Assembly (NCBI GenBank): GCA_034096865.1
Contig: JAWQFJ010001268.1
Location: forward strand, 21,001 to 85,000
Length of the DNA stretch: 64,000 nucleotides
Reading direction: 5' to 3'
From: Theodoxus fluviatilis
Lineage: Eukaryota; Mollusca; Gastropoda; Cycloneritida; Neritidae
The position numbers and the translations under genes were made by a program. The notes under the pieces were generated by a model. It did not search any database, was not told the origin of the DNA, and saw nothing but the letters and a program-made list of their open reading frames with translations. This document shows positions 21,398 to 32,141 of this stretch, in pieces. Position 1 is the stretch's first letter. The number at the start of each line of letters is the position of its first letter.

Positions 21398-21560
21398 TTC
21401 AGCGAGTTTCCACGCAATTTAGTGTTGCTGGACAGCTTGAACGTTGGTTTCTGCACATCGTAGTAACCATGGAGGTATCACAGAGAGGAACAGTTTTTGT
21501 GTTTTGTACCATGAGCAGCTTTAAACCTGTCGACCATTCTTTCGAATCTTGCACACACTG
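21398..21560 (-). pseudogene. LINE ORF fragment, upstream part of a split copy
   Basis: Minus-strand translation contains LHGYYDV and LSSNTKLRGNSLKL, the block that normally precedes the IRKNFFSQR motif in this LINE type. It is in frame with the segment at 15655-15963 across the target duplication. An in-frame stop just upstream of LHGYYDV and decaying similarity to about 21560 show that the LINE copy was already defective or has decayed since. The reverse transcriptase core is not present. Confidence 0.7.
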
Positions 21561-21860
21561 CTGAGACCATATTTCATCAAAATCGTACGTGGCCAGAGAA
21601 GCTATTATCTTACGCCATCTCTTTGTAACATAATTTCATACACTTTGCAATATCAGTAGAATTTTGGGTCAATATTTGACGGCATGGATTGTGGCATTGA
21701 TGCACAAAGGGTTGCGCCCAGATTCTCCATATACATGTATATCAGTATATTCTGGTGCACGGGATGATATTTTCAGGTAACGTTTCAAACAGAAAAGATG
21801 TACATTCTCAATGGAGTTACACTTAATCAGTCACTGTCACGAGCGCGGCTGTCGGGGCGC

Positions 21861-23016
21861 TGAGCGCAATGGCCGGGGAAGAGTTCACTAGGGGTCATAT
21901 GGTAATTAGCAGCTGCCGCCATGATGGTAGGTTAGAAAACTTCCGGTGCTATATGTCGAGGTATGTTTCGGGTCTGTGTTGAGGAGTGATTATCGCTAGA
22001 TCCTGGCAAAAGGACTGCATTAAAGCACACAAAAAGTTTAATTAGATCAAAATATAATCGAAAATACTCATAATAGACTATTATAACGTATAGTTTCTGC
22101 ACAAAACCCACAGAAGATATGTAAACAAACCACACCGTACGTACCGCGCAGACGAACACGATCGAACCATATAGCCACTACGCCAGCAGACGATCGAACT
22201 AGTGTGATATAATGTTTCATGTAAAGCTCGAATGAGTGGCAGCAGATACCTGTTTAGTTCTGGCTTGAATTGACAATTTCGTTTCCCTGATCTGGCGAAG
22301 ACCGAAAATTCAGGATCATCGAGTCGATGGGTCAACTTACCCGCAGGCCGCACTCAGCGTAACCATGCATTGGGTCGATGATGACAAGAAAATGGCATTA
22401 AATCACAAAACAAAGTTTCATGACAACTAAAATCACCGATTATATTAACAACTGACCATTTTTACACTTACAGGCATACAGCTAGTGCTGATACGTTTTT
22501 CTTTTTTATTGTGACCTTTCTAAGGTACCGGTACTCGTTAGTTTGGATTTGCGAAGGATAAACAAACTATGCCAAACTTGCCAACAACATGAAACTCGTT
22601 TTCGTTCCTCAAGCAAGCTGAATACGACGTTTATCAGATGTAAAAATAATTGCAGTCACTTATCTGATATGAAATGATCCGAGCAGACTCTAAATTTTCG
22701 AGTGTTTATCTCGAAGGTCAGATCTCTTCTGTAGATCTTCTTTATCCATTCTCTTCGTCTGGCTTCGGTAACCCTTCGCATAATCGGACCTTGATTGCTT
22801 TTAACTGATGGTATACGGTAGTAGGAGCGTTTGACTCCTCTTTCTTTGTATTTTTTTGATTGTTGAAGCAATCTTTAATGCAGCAAGAAGTCGGCATGGT
22901 TGCACGTCTCCGTAGCACAGCTTAGCAGACAGCGCTTTCTATCCTACCATCATGGCTGAAAGCGCGTGGCTTCTCCGGAAGTGACGACAACGCGTCCCCG
23001 GCCATTCTCGTGCTCA
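21861..23016 (-). mobile_element. THAP-type DNA transposon relic
   Basis: Two inverted segments of about 80 bp bound this 1156-bp interval. The left one holds AATGGCCGGGGA and GCCATGATGGTAGGTTAGAA. The right one, reversed, holds AATGGCCGGGGA and GCCATGATGGTAGGATAGAA. Just inside the right repeat a THAP-domain exon reads leftward. THAP domains form the DNA-binding N-terminus of P-element, Kolobok and ISL2EU transposases (established knowledge). No catalytic domain was found in the 0.7 kb of remaining interior, so it is an internally deleted copy. No target-site duplication could be seen, so the class is unresolved and the ends are approximate. Confidence 0.6.
22664..22898 (-). pseudogene. THAP zinc-finger exon with 1-base frameshift
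   Basis: The minus strand starts ATG and encodes MPTSCCIKDCFNN. After a run of seven A the frame must shift by one base to continue with RSYYRIPSV, RRREWIKKI and FRVCSDHFISDK. This supplies the C2CH residues of a THAP domain (CxxxC at the start, C and H in CSDH) and the usual WI core. An eighth A would restore the frame, so either a real inactivating deletion or a homopolymer sequencing error is possible. After CSDHF the frame reaches a stop beside a GT-containing word, so a splice donor there is also conceivable. Probably the first exon of the transposase of the surrounding element; a host THAP gene fragment is the alternative. Confidence 0.7.
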
Positions 23017-23159
23017 ATGTTAATTTTTTATAACGTTAGTGAAATTTGTGATTTCTCGTGCCACACGAGTTCCTTGGTGCTGAGTTGGCGTAAATTTGTA
23101 ATAAAAGCAGCAAGATTTAGATGGTTCGGGGCTCCCCATCACTTCTTGTTGAAGAGCAG

Positions 23160-23290
23160 CCTGGTATTGTGCTGTGGGGGAGCGGGGCGATGTTATGAGC
23201 TTGGGCTCTGTGTGGCGGATTTGTGCTGTGGGGGATCGGGCCGATGTTGTGCTGCCGGGGAGTGGTGCGATGGTCATGTGAGTAGACTGG
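23160..23290. repeat. Short GC-rich tandem repeat, ~56-bp period
   Basis: TGTGCTGTGGGGGAGCGGGG and TGTGCTGTGGGGGATCGGGC recur 56 bp apart with related flanks. A third, weaker unit follows. Confidence 0.6.
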
Positions 23291-23300
23291 TACATCGTGC

Positions 23301-23635
23301 ATTAATGTCCTGTGGTGTTTAGCGGACATGTAGTGAGGAATTGCTGTGTCTGTAATTCTCTGAGAGTGCTACGGCTGCGTTCGCCGTGTGTTGATGTCCT
23401 GCGATGTTTGGTGGACATAAGTGAATTGCTGTCTGCAATTCTGGGTTTTTACGGCTGTGTTCGCCGTGTATTGATGTCCTGCGGTGTTGGGCGGACAGGA
23501 GTGAATTGCTGTCTGCAATTCGGAGTGCTACGGCTGTGTTTGCAGTGTATTGATGTCCTGCGGTGTTGGGCGGAGAGGAGTGAATTGCTGTCTGCAATTC
23601 TGAGTGCTACGGCTGTGTTTGCAGTGTATTGATTG
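23301..23635. repeat. 79-80-bp tandem repeat, about four copies
   Basis: Successive units contain TTGATGTCCTGCGGTGTTGG, GTGAATTGCTGTCTGCAATT and GTGCTACGGCTGTG. ACGGCTG recurs at 23371, 23451, 23530 and 23609. Each unit includes the near-palindrome GAATTGCTGTCTGCAATTC. The repeat opens short frames on both strands, which I regard as artefacts. Confidence 0.9.
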
Positions 23636-24002
23636 TTGTATAAAGTCATTTTCTTGTTTTAGAATACAAACCTTCAAAATTCCGTACTCGTGTCGTTATA
23701 CTTTCACCCACTTAGACCTCGGGCAATCCGGGTCGTAAGTCATCATACCTTAGCAAGTTTTTTTTTCAAGTTTGGGTGCCGTATTACGGCACAATTTATT
23801 TCATAACCCTAGGAGGCATTTAGAAAATAAACATACATAACAACAACAAACAAAAGCAAAGAGAAAAAAATCAAACAAGGGACAAATCTGACAGTCAGTC
23901 TTGACGAATGACGGGTACAATATCATCAACCTTAACGACCTAGATAACTGCTACTTTTCCGTTTGCAGCAACATCTGACAGGCTGTTTAGTCCAGAAGCA
24001 CA

Positions 24003-24003
24003 G

Positions 24004-24053
<50 letters not shown>

Positions 24054-24185
24054 AAAAAAATAGTTTATTCATACGCACATACCTTCCCTTAACAGGCAAG
24101 CTCATGGCGTTTACAATCCAAAGAATCAACACTCATACAACCACTCAACACTACATTCCCACAAAAACTCACACACAACACACAT
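24003..24185 (-). repeat. LINE 3' end fragment with (AGT)n tail
   Basis: From 24060 to 24185 the sequence matches the 3' UTR of the LINE at 12497-12640 almost base for base (GTTTATTCATACGCACATAC, AAGAATCAACACTCATACAA). Here the tail is a (TAC)n run on the plus strand (24003-24053) rather than (ATT)n. Only the last part of the element is present. Confidence 0.8.
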
Positions 24186-24189
24186 GGTA

Positions 24190-24913
24190 TTTGTATTTGT
24201 TCACAACATCTAATTGATAATCGCCCAGTGACAACTTCTCATGCTTGGCAAGCCGCCCTCCTAATCTTAATACGATGACCTTGGACCCTTCTCTATTGAT
24301 GGACAAACGAGTTCTTCGGACTTGCGTTTCAAAACATTACACCTGTATCAGCGATAACGGCAACATTGTCAGCAGAAAGAGGTATGAACAATTATTTTGT
24401 GTCAGGCATGAGCTGTACACCATGTTTACCAAAATTAATCGCCTCTTTAGCAACCTCGTTGATTAAAAGGGGGAAAAGTATCGTACACCTGCCATGTATT
24501 AGACTTGGTAAAAGTCAGTGTGACGAGGAAGCATCGGTTTAACATAGTTTCGGAAACTAAGGTCTGGCGGTAGGAATGGTCGGCATGGTTTCATTCGGGA
24601 ATTTGTACATGATATTATTTCACCATTTTCAGACACCGATTTCTTCCCAGAGGACGCTACACTGGGGACACACATTTAAATCTGCTCTAAATTCTAGCAG
24701 CCTATCTTAGGACTGCAAAGTGGTTTGAAATATAGGCATGATGGGGGAGGAGCCGCCTCATGTAATTATTACCTCTAATATATATTTATGAAAAGGGGTT
24801 CTACCCTGCCCAGACGGCAGTGTTCATAGCGTCGGCGACAAACATACAGACGGAACCGCTCGATTCCACACCCCCCACCCCTCCACCCCCAATCCTCAGC
24901 TTAACCCTTAATA
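24190..24913. other. No recognisable gene or element
   Basis: A short C-rich run lies at 24870-24890. Open frames are under 75 codons. Confidence 0.45.
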
Positions 24914-25109
24914 GAAAGGCTTCCAGAGACGGGTCACATTAGTAGACTTATCCGAGGAGAGGGGTGTGGCTGGCGGGCCATACAAGCTAACGGGCCACAG
25001 CATCTGACTGGGAAGTGAGTAAAGACACAGCCAGTCAGATGTTGTGGCCCGTCACCCCTCTCCTTGGTCGAGTCAGCTAGTGTGGCCCATGCATCTCTGG
25101 AAACCTTTC
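24914..25109. repeat. Imperfect long hairpin
   Basis: The left arm (24914-25011) and right arm (25030-25109) are inverted copies of each other, sharing GAAAGG.TTCCAGAGA, GGAGAGGGGTG and GGGCCACA.CATCTGACTGG. The loop is about 18 nt. The left arm has an extra 23-bp insertion. It may be a foldback MITE or an inverted duplication; no flanking duplication was recognised. Confidence 0.8.
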
Positions 25110-26026
25110 CCAAGCGGGTCGTCAAACCCAAGGTACATCACTACACGCATCAAGCAATCAATATAAAAATCTTAAAAGGCAGCGACGAAGACCACCTCGA
25201 CTACCCTTAGAAGCGCTGGTTTGCCAAACACACTGTAACAACTCACTGGTGAGCTCCGAAAGCATTCTCCGGCCAACGTAACTCGGTGATTAGCGTGCCT
25301 CGTATGCAGCATCATGACCACCAACACGAGACGTCAAACAGCAATGTTGACTATACTCCGAAGCTAAGGTGAGCCACTGTGTCTGCACGGAACGTGAATA
25401 TATTGTGATACGGAGCCTCGAAGTAACCGTCAGAAGCAGCCCTTGTATACAGCAGTTTGATGGGTTTTCCCACTGTTTGGGAAAGGATCATGTGCGCTAC
25501 GAGCAAGTTCGGACTCAAGATGGCTGCCTCGACAGCGAAGTTCGATTGTTTGGAGACGAGTCAGGACTGTTTACACATTTTCAAAGGCACTCAGAACTAT
25601 TGCAACGTTAGCTTTTCACAAGCGTTACGACGCTCAACCCCTAAGCATCGTAGCCATGGGTCTTATCGTATGTGTGCGTATTTCATTTGTTCAAAACTAA
25701 GTGGGTATTATGTCGCCAAATCAAAAGAAATCGTGACCAACTTTCAGCAAAGTCAAACTTAACCCAGTCTGAAAAATGTGCCATATTTTGCTTATAAAGG
25801 CCTATCCACAAGTTTAAATTGATTCAAATTATAAGGTTAAAAAAACTGGTGGAAATATATAATTTACCATTTTCTCCATAATATCATCCTGTTGCTTAGC
25901 TCGTTGACAGCAATGACTGTAGTATAGATATGTTGGATAACGAGGCAGACGATACTAGCTATGGCACTGTGAAATAGTTTAGAAGTCAACGTGTGTGCGC
26001 GCGCGCGAGCGAGCGCGAGCGTGAGA
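25110..26026. other. No recognised gene; GC-alternating tract at right end
   Basis: Shares a short ordered word set with 11495-11560. Contains alternating GTGTGTGCGCGCGCGCGAGC at 25991-26010, a potential Z-DNA tract. No gene was identified. Confidence 0.4.
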
Positions 26027-26200
26027 GATTGATTGATTGATTGATTATTTATTTACCAAGGATGAAATTTAGGCATTTCTGCCTATCTTACAAATTGTCC
26101 TTGCTCATAAAGATATGAAAACATGGATAGATAAGAAAAAAACACACAGTAGCTACTCTCTATACAACAGTTGGTAAGGTATATGAAGAATATGATCAAC
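26027..26200 (-). repeat. LINE 3' UTR fragment with (AATC)n tail
   Basis: On the minus strand the segment ends with a hairpin (TAGGCAGAAATGCCTA), a spacer ending in GGTAAATAAATA, and an (ATCA)n tail. That architecture matches the other LINE 3' ends in the window. No coding part is recognisable. It is followed on the plus strand by a (GA)n tract (26204-26257). Confidence 0.6.
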
Positions 26201-26201
26201 A

Positions 26202-26203
<2 letters not shown>

Positions 26204-26257
<54 letters not shown>
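26204..26257. repeat. (GA)n microsatellite
   Basis: An uninterrupted alternating GA tract next to the LINE 3' UTR fragment. Confidence 0.95.
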
Positions 26258-26258
<1 letters not shown>

Positions 26259-26419
26259 TGCGTTGCGTATGCCTGTGAGCTTCTTCCAACCACAGAATTC
26301 CAGGGAATCTGTTTAGACGGGCCAAGGTCCAACAGATCACATGACATCGCTAACTGGATTACTGGAGTCTGGCACTGGTTGAGGAGGTCGGACCGGTTCC
26401 CAGCCTGCACTCAAGACAC

Positions 26420-27204
26420 CTGGACACCCCAACTCCCCTCCCTCTCCCCCCCCATCCCCTCCCCAACTTACTCACTCCCCACCAACCCCCACTCAGTCAC
26501 TCACTCCCCACCCACCCCCACTCACTCACTCTCCACCCACCCCCACTCACTCACTCACTCACTCCCCTCCCCCCCCCCCCGCACTCACTCACTCCCCCCC
26601 TCAACTCACTCACTCACTCACTCCCCCCTCAACTCACTCACTCACTAACTCCCCCCCCCCCCCACTCACTCACTCCCGCCCCCCGGTCACTCGCTTCCCC
26701 CCCCCCACTCACCCCCCACTCACTCACTCACATTCCCACCCACCCCGACTCACTCACTCGCCCACCCACCCCACTCACTCACTCACTCCCCCCCCCCACT
26801 CACTCACTCACTCACTCACCCCCACTCACTCACTCACCCCCCCACTCACTCACTCTCCCCCCACTCACTCACTGTCCCCCCTCCCAACTCACTCACTCTC
26901 CCCCCCACTCACTCACTCACTCTCCCCTCCCCACTCACTCACTCACTCTCCCCCTCACTCACTCACTCTCCCCCCCACTCACTCACTCACTCTCCCCCCC
27001 CCACTCACTCACTCTCCCCCCCCCCTCCCACTCACTCACTCTCACTCCCCCCCACTCACTCACTCCCCCCCACTCACTCACTCACTCACTCACTCACTCA
27101 CTCCCCCCCACTCACTCACTCACTCACTCACTCACTCACTCACTCACTCACTCACTCACTCACTCACTCACTCACTCACTCACTCACTCACTCACTCACT
27201 CACT
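26420..27204. repeat. (CACT)n block with C-runs, left of LINE
   Basis: CACT tetranucleotides interrupted by runs of 4-12 C, becoming pure (CACT)n over the last 100 bp. It meets the truncated 5' end of the LINE at about 27205. The C-runs could in principle form i-motif or G-quadruplex structures. Translated [12 protein letters not shown] frames are artefacts. Confidence 0.95.
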
Positions 27205-29527
27205 TAGGGAATGTTTAATTTCCAAGAAAAACGCCAGACGATATTTACGAAAGTTCTTGAGTACCAACGCAGATGAGGATAGAAGAGCATATACCTATCA
27301 AAGAAATAAATACAAGCAAATTGTTAGAGATAAAAAAGACACCTATAAATGGAGAGTGAGTAATTCCCTTGGTGCCAGTCTCAAAGACAGCACACATTTT
27401 TGGAGACAAGTTAAAACTCTGGGTACAAAATGTCAAGTTTCTTGTGTAATTCCTCTGCAAATATTATACGAACATTTTAGAGGTATCTTTTCTGAAGTAT
27501 CATTTACTAATAGCAAGGATCTGGCAGAGGCAAAAATGAACCATCACCTGGATGACAGCAGTTTAAATTCACCTATTACGCGGGCCGAGATATCAAATGC
27601 CATAAGGCACCTAAAAGTTGGGTCATCTGCGGGTACTGATTACATTTTAGCTGAAATGTTAAAATCAGCCGAACAATTGATACTTCCATTGTTACTCCGT
27701 CTGTTTAATGCTATATTTGATCATGGTGTGTTTCCAGATGTTTGGTCTGAAGCAATTATTGTTCCGGTTCACAAACGAGGCCCAAACGACAACCCTGATA
27801 ACTATAGAGGTATAGCCTTATCTAGCACGTTCAGTAAGGTGTTTGCTCATATTATCTGTTGTCGGCTTCAGGATTGGGCAGACCAACATGACCTAATTCG
27901 GGAAGAGCAAGCGGGCTTTAGGAAAGGATATAGCACTGTTGATAATATATTTGTCCTTCATAGTATTATTGACAAATATCTGTGTATGCACAAAAAACTG
28001 TACGTTGGGTATGTTGATTTTAGGAAAGCCTTTGATACTGTAAACAGGAGTATTTTGTGGAATATTTTGAGAAGAAATGGAATTTCGGGGAAAATTTTGA
28101 ATATTTTGATAGCCATGTATAGATCGGTACGTTACTGCGTCAGAGGGGGGGAAGGTCTAACTGATTTCTTTGAGTCCTCTTCGGGGTTAAAACAAGGCTG
28201 CAAACTCAGTCCGATCTTATTTTCTTACCTTATTAACTCCTTAATTGTAGAGATCTCTGAAAATAGCAAACACGGTGTGCAGATCTTGCCCAACACACAA
28301 GACATAAGTGCTCTGCTGTTTGCTGACGACGTCGCTCTGCTCTCGGACACAGTGGTAGGTCTCCAAAATCAGATTAACTTTCTTCAATGCGCAGCACGTA
28401 GGCTTGGTCTTCAAGTTAATATTGATAAAACAAAAGTAGTGGTTTACAGGATGGGAGGTCATTTGGCCAGACACGAGAGATGGTATTTAGGTGAGGTGCA
28501 GATTGAAGTGGTAAGAGAATACAAATATCTAGGGAATGTACTCTCTACTAAGTTGTGTTCAAACGAGATTCAGAAAGATTTGGCTTGTAGAGCTAAAGCC
28601 GCACTTTTACTTCTGATGAGGTCACTGAGAAGAATTGCACAGGTATCACCGGATGTGTTTTTTAAACTATTCGATGCACAGATTCAACCCATTCTGTTAT
28701 ATGGGGCTGAAATTTGGGGAGCTGATAACTGCCACATTATAGAAGGTGTCCATTTGCATGCTCTCAAGAGTTTCTTAAATGTTTCTTTACACACACCTAA
28801 TGATATGGTTTATGGGGATACTGGTCGTTTTCCTCTTTCCGTTAATGCAAAGCTACGCAGTATTAAGCTCTGGCTCAAGTTATTAAAAATGGACGCATAC
28901 CGATTACCCTACAGAGTCTACCAAATGATGTATAGATCTAACAATGAAAAATCTTGGGTTTTCAAAGTAAAGAATATACTTGTGGAATGTGGTTACGAAG
29001 AGATCTGGTTGAATCAGCGGGTTACGAACGAGACGGCTTTATTGAAAAACATCAGAGAGAAACTCATCAGTAAATTTCATTCTGAATGGAAGTTACGAAT
29101 CATTAATAGTGATCGGTACTCATTTTACAATATCTTTAAAACATTTATTGGTACCGAGTGTTATTTATATTGTCTTGACAAGAAAGTATTTCGAGACGCA
29201 TACATAAGATTCAGGATGGGCTTATCGGAGTTGTATATCCATAAATACAGATACTCGAGAGGTACTAACGAGTATTTATGTCCATTATGCAGAGAAAAAG
29301 AAGAAAATGAAACGCATTTTCTATTATATTGTCCAGCTCTTAGTGATATAAGGGGAAAATATATATTTACCTGTCTGGATGTAAACAGTATTGATCCTAT
29401 TAAAGACCTTTTTTCTGATATACAAATAAAGAATGTAAGATCAACTAGCATATATATATATAAAGCATTCAAGAGAAGACAAGATGCTATTGAATCTGTT
29501 GAGCGAGACAGCTTCTATTGTGACTAA
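27205..29527 (+). CDS. Non-LTR retrotransposon reverse transcriptase (partial)
   Basis: The frame is open from the left repeat boundary to a TAA at 29525-29527. It has no native ATG start: an internal TTG lies at 27257 and the true 5' end is cut off. Counting from 27257, the reverse transcriptase spans about residues 105-400. It has the palm aspartate in VDFRKAFD (D254), the QG box LKQGCKLSP (about 311-319), and the catalytic FADD at 355-358. A thumb/connection region follows, with a YGAEIWG block. The C-terminal knuckle CPLC...H...C (C675, C678, H687, C692; CX2CX8HX4C) is typical of I/Nimb- or jockey-like elements. It would copy LINE RNA at a nicked target. All catalytic residues I can see are intact and no internal stop occurs, so the copy is young, but without the endonuclease it cannot move by itself. 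Confidence 0.9.
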
Positions 29528-29590
29528 TGTTACCACCCGAACTGTACTCTTGAAATGGGCCGGTGGCCTCATCAATAAAATATTTCGTTC
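27205..29590 (+). mobile_element. 5'-truncated LINE with open reverse transcriptase
   Basis: Covers the 3' portion of a non-LTR element: the linker between endonuclease and reverse transcriptase, the full reverse transcriptase, the C-terminal zinc-finger region, a 3' UTR of about 60 bp with hairpin GGCCGGTGGCC, AATAAA, and a (TTCG)n tail that passes into (TTCA) and (CACT)n. The apurinic-like endonuclease and any ORF1 are missing. Both sides are (CACT)n, which hides any target duplication. Confidence 0.9.
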
Positions 29591-30365
29591 GTTCGTTCGT
29601 TCGTTCACTCACTCACTCACTCACTCACTCACTCACTCACTCACTCACTCACTCACTCACTCACTCACTCACTCACTCACTCACTCACTCACTCACTCAC
29701 TCACTCACTCACTCACTCACTCACTCACTCACTCACTCACTCACTCACTCACTCACTCACTCACTCACTCACTCACTCACTCACTCACTCACTCACTCAC
29801 TCACTCACTCACTCCCCCCACTCACTCACTCGCACCCCCCCACTCACTCACTCCCCCCACTCACTCACTCGCACCCTCCCACTCACTCACTCACTCACTT
29901 CCCCCCCCACTCACTCACTCATTCCCCCCACACTCACTCACTCACTCCCCCCCAACTCACTCCCCCCCAACTCACTCCCCCCCCCCCACTCACTCACTCC
30001 CCCCCACTAACTCACTCCCCCCCACTCCTTCACTCACTCCCCCCACACTCACTCACTCTCCCCACTCACTCACTCACTCCCCCCACTCACTCACTCACTC
30101 CCCCCACTCACTCACTCATTCCCCCCTCCCCACTCACTCACTCCCCCCCCCATACTCACTCATCTTCCCCCCCCCCACTCACTCACTCCTCCCCCCACTC
30201 ACTCACTCACCCCCCCCCCCCCCACTCACTCACTCACCCCCCCCACTCACTCACTCACTCCCCCCCCCACTCACTCACTCACTCACTCCCCCCCCCTCAC
30301 TCCCCCCCCCTCACTTTCCCCCTTACTCACTCCCCCCCACTCACTCCGCCCCCCCCCCCCCCTAC
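29591..30365. repeat. (CACT)n block with C-runs, right of LINE
   Basis: Starts as more than 200 bp of pure (CACT)n directly after the LINE tail, then degenerates into CACT units separated by C-runs. It is nearly a mirror of the block left of the LINE, where purity also increases towards the LINE. Confidence 0.95.
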
Positions 30366-30369
30366 TCAT

Positions 30370-31793
30370 AACAAGTTATGGAGCCATTAGATACTGTAAA
30401 ATATGTAATGAAGAAAGGTAGACAAGAATTCAAGGAAACGTGTAGAGGCCAAATGTTCTTACTCGTGATGTGAAAATTTTTCAGCCAATTTTTAGCACGT
30501 ATACAATAAAATGTTGATTAATTTACGACAAAATTCTCAGCTTTTCAATAACAGATCGATGCAATATGTGTCACGGACAAAATGTATATAAGTCAAACGA
30601 TCACAGAGGTGGCATGTATGACACAATTAACGAACTAACTATTTTCACGAAACACACCTGTCCCTGCACGCACATGTATACACACAGGAGGGCAGACAAA
30701 CAGAAGGACATATCGGGCAAGCAGCTGGCTTACTCATCAGAAAGTCAGACTTTCGGGTTAGCAGACAGGCACTTTAGTAGCATGGCAAGCAGACAGGCAA
30801 GAAGGCAAGCAAACAGACGATGCTGCTAACAAGAACGGAAGTCAACGGAGTTTCAGAGGGACCACAATGAACAAAGGGCTCGTGACAGGTGAAGGTCGCA
30901 TGCAGGTGTCACATGACTCCACACAAAAACCCTTTTGTGGCCATCGTGTCTGTAGGGAGGGGACCTTGCCCACCATAGCCAGCAGGTCGGAACTTCCTCC
31001 AGACCCTGTTCCAAGGCAGTCAGCCAGGAATCCTGCCAACTCCTCCTTCACTCCTCACTGGGGCGTAAGTTATGGCGCTGTTGGCCAACAGAGTTGGGGC
31101 GAGGAAAGGCTAAAGGCTTTGTTGTCGCGCTCGAGGTGCTGGGAACAAAGTACCTTCCCGAACGATGAAACGGCTGAGTGATGCTTGATGGCATTCCGGC
31201 AGATTAGGGCCACCACCTCTAGCCCAAAGTGCCATTAGGGACCTACGGGAGCAAGGCTGTTGCAGACCGTGTGGCCGAGGTTTGCTCAGAGAATGAAGTG
31301 CCATTGAAAACTCGTGTGGAGGCTGGGCCTCGTGAAACCGATGGATCAGAATCTCCCTTTGTTTCAAGATTCGTGTGTGTTTGCAGGTGGCACTTTTTAT
31401 AAGGAAGGAGACGGGCACTGACGAATAGACAGATACTTTCGCTTCTGTGGAAATTCTCCAGATGTAGAACAGAAAAAAGAGGAGGATATCGCAGCCAATG
31501 ATATAATGCGGTTATCAGGCCAGTCCGCGAGTCGAGCATAAAACGGCAAGACGTTTATGACAAAGTCAACAGAAAGGTTAATGGAACAATATCAAGCACT
31601 ACATTTTCTACGGGCAGTAATAGTCAGTCACGATGAGCGGAAGAACACCACCTATTTGACATTACCTTAGGAAAGAGCCAAACCATGGTTCAAGGGAACA
31701 AAAATAGAAGCGGAAATTGAACAGGGAAAGAGGTAAATGCTTCGAGAGAAAGGACACAAGAGAGAATATATGGGTAAAAGAGGGAAGCTGGGG

Positions 31794-31795
<2 letters not shown>
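30370..31795. other. No recognisable gene or element
   Basis: Repeated GGCAGACA/AAGCAGACAGG words lie at 30680-30820. Open frames up to 104 codons show no domain. Confidence 0.45.

Positions 31796-31837
<42 letters not shown>
31796..31837. repeat. (GA)n microsatellite
   Basis: A pure GA run adjoining the tail of the SINE at 31838. Confidence 0.95.
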
Positions 31838-32022
31838 TGATGGATGAATAGTGTTTTACGGCCTATCAGCCTTTGTAGGCTATGTAAGGCCATTACGCAC
31901 GATAATCACTAGAAGAGTTCCAAGTATGCGCAAATCAAGTCAATGTCCCTATTTATTTTCCTCTTACGAATCGTGTAGGGAGACACGGTGCGTCTATTCT
32001 TTTAATCCCCAACCCACAGAGG
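31838..32022 (-). repeat. TACGGCC SINE inside a purine tract
   Basis: Well-preserved copy (GTGTTTTACGGCCTATCAGC, AACCCACAGAGGG). It is flanked by (GA)n on the left and by GAGGGGGGGGGAGAGAAGGA on the right, so it appears to sit within a pre-existing purine array. Confidence 0.88.
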
Positions 32023-32025
32023 GAT

Positions 32026-32067
32026 AGAGAGGGGGGGGGGAGAGAAGGAGGGAGGGAGGGAGGGAGG

Positions 32068-32137
<70 letters not shown>

Positions 32138-32140
32138 GGG
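32026..32140. repeat. (GGGA)n and (ACAG)n microsatellites
   Basis: G- and GGGA-rich run, then about 17 perfect ACAG units ending where a LINE tail begins. Confidence 0.95.
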
Positions 32141-32141
32141 A

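Noticed and set aside
29484..30390. 295- and 275-codon THSL-repeat frames
   Set aside because: Tetranucleotide CACT repeats rotate through all three frames without stops; no non-repeat coding sequence follows.
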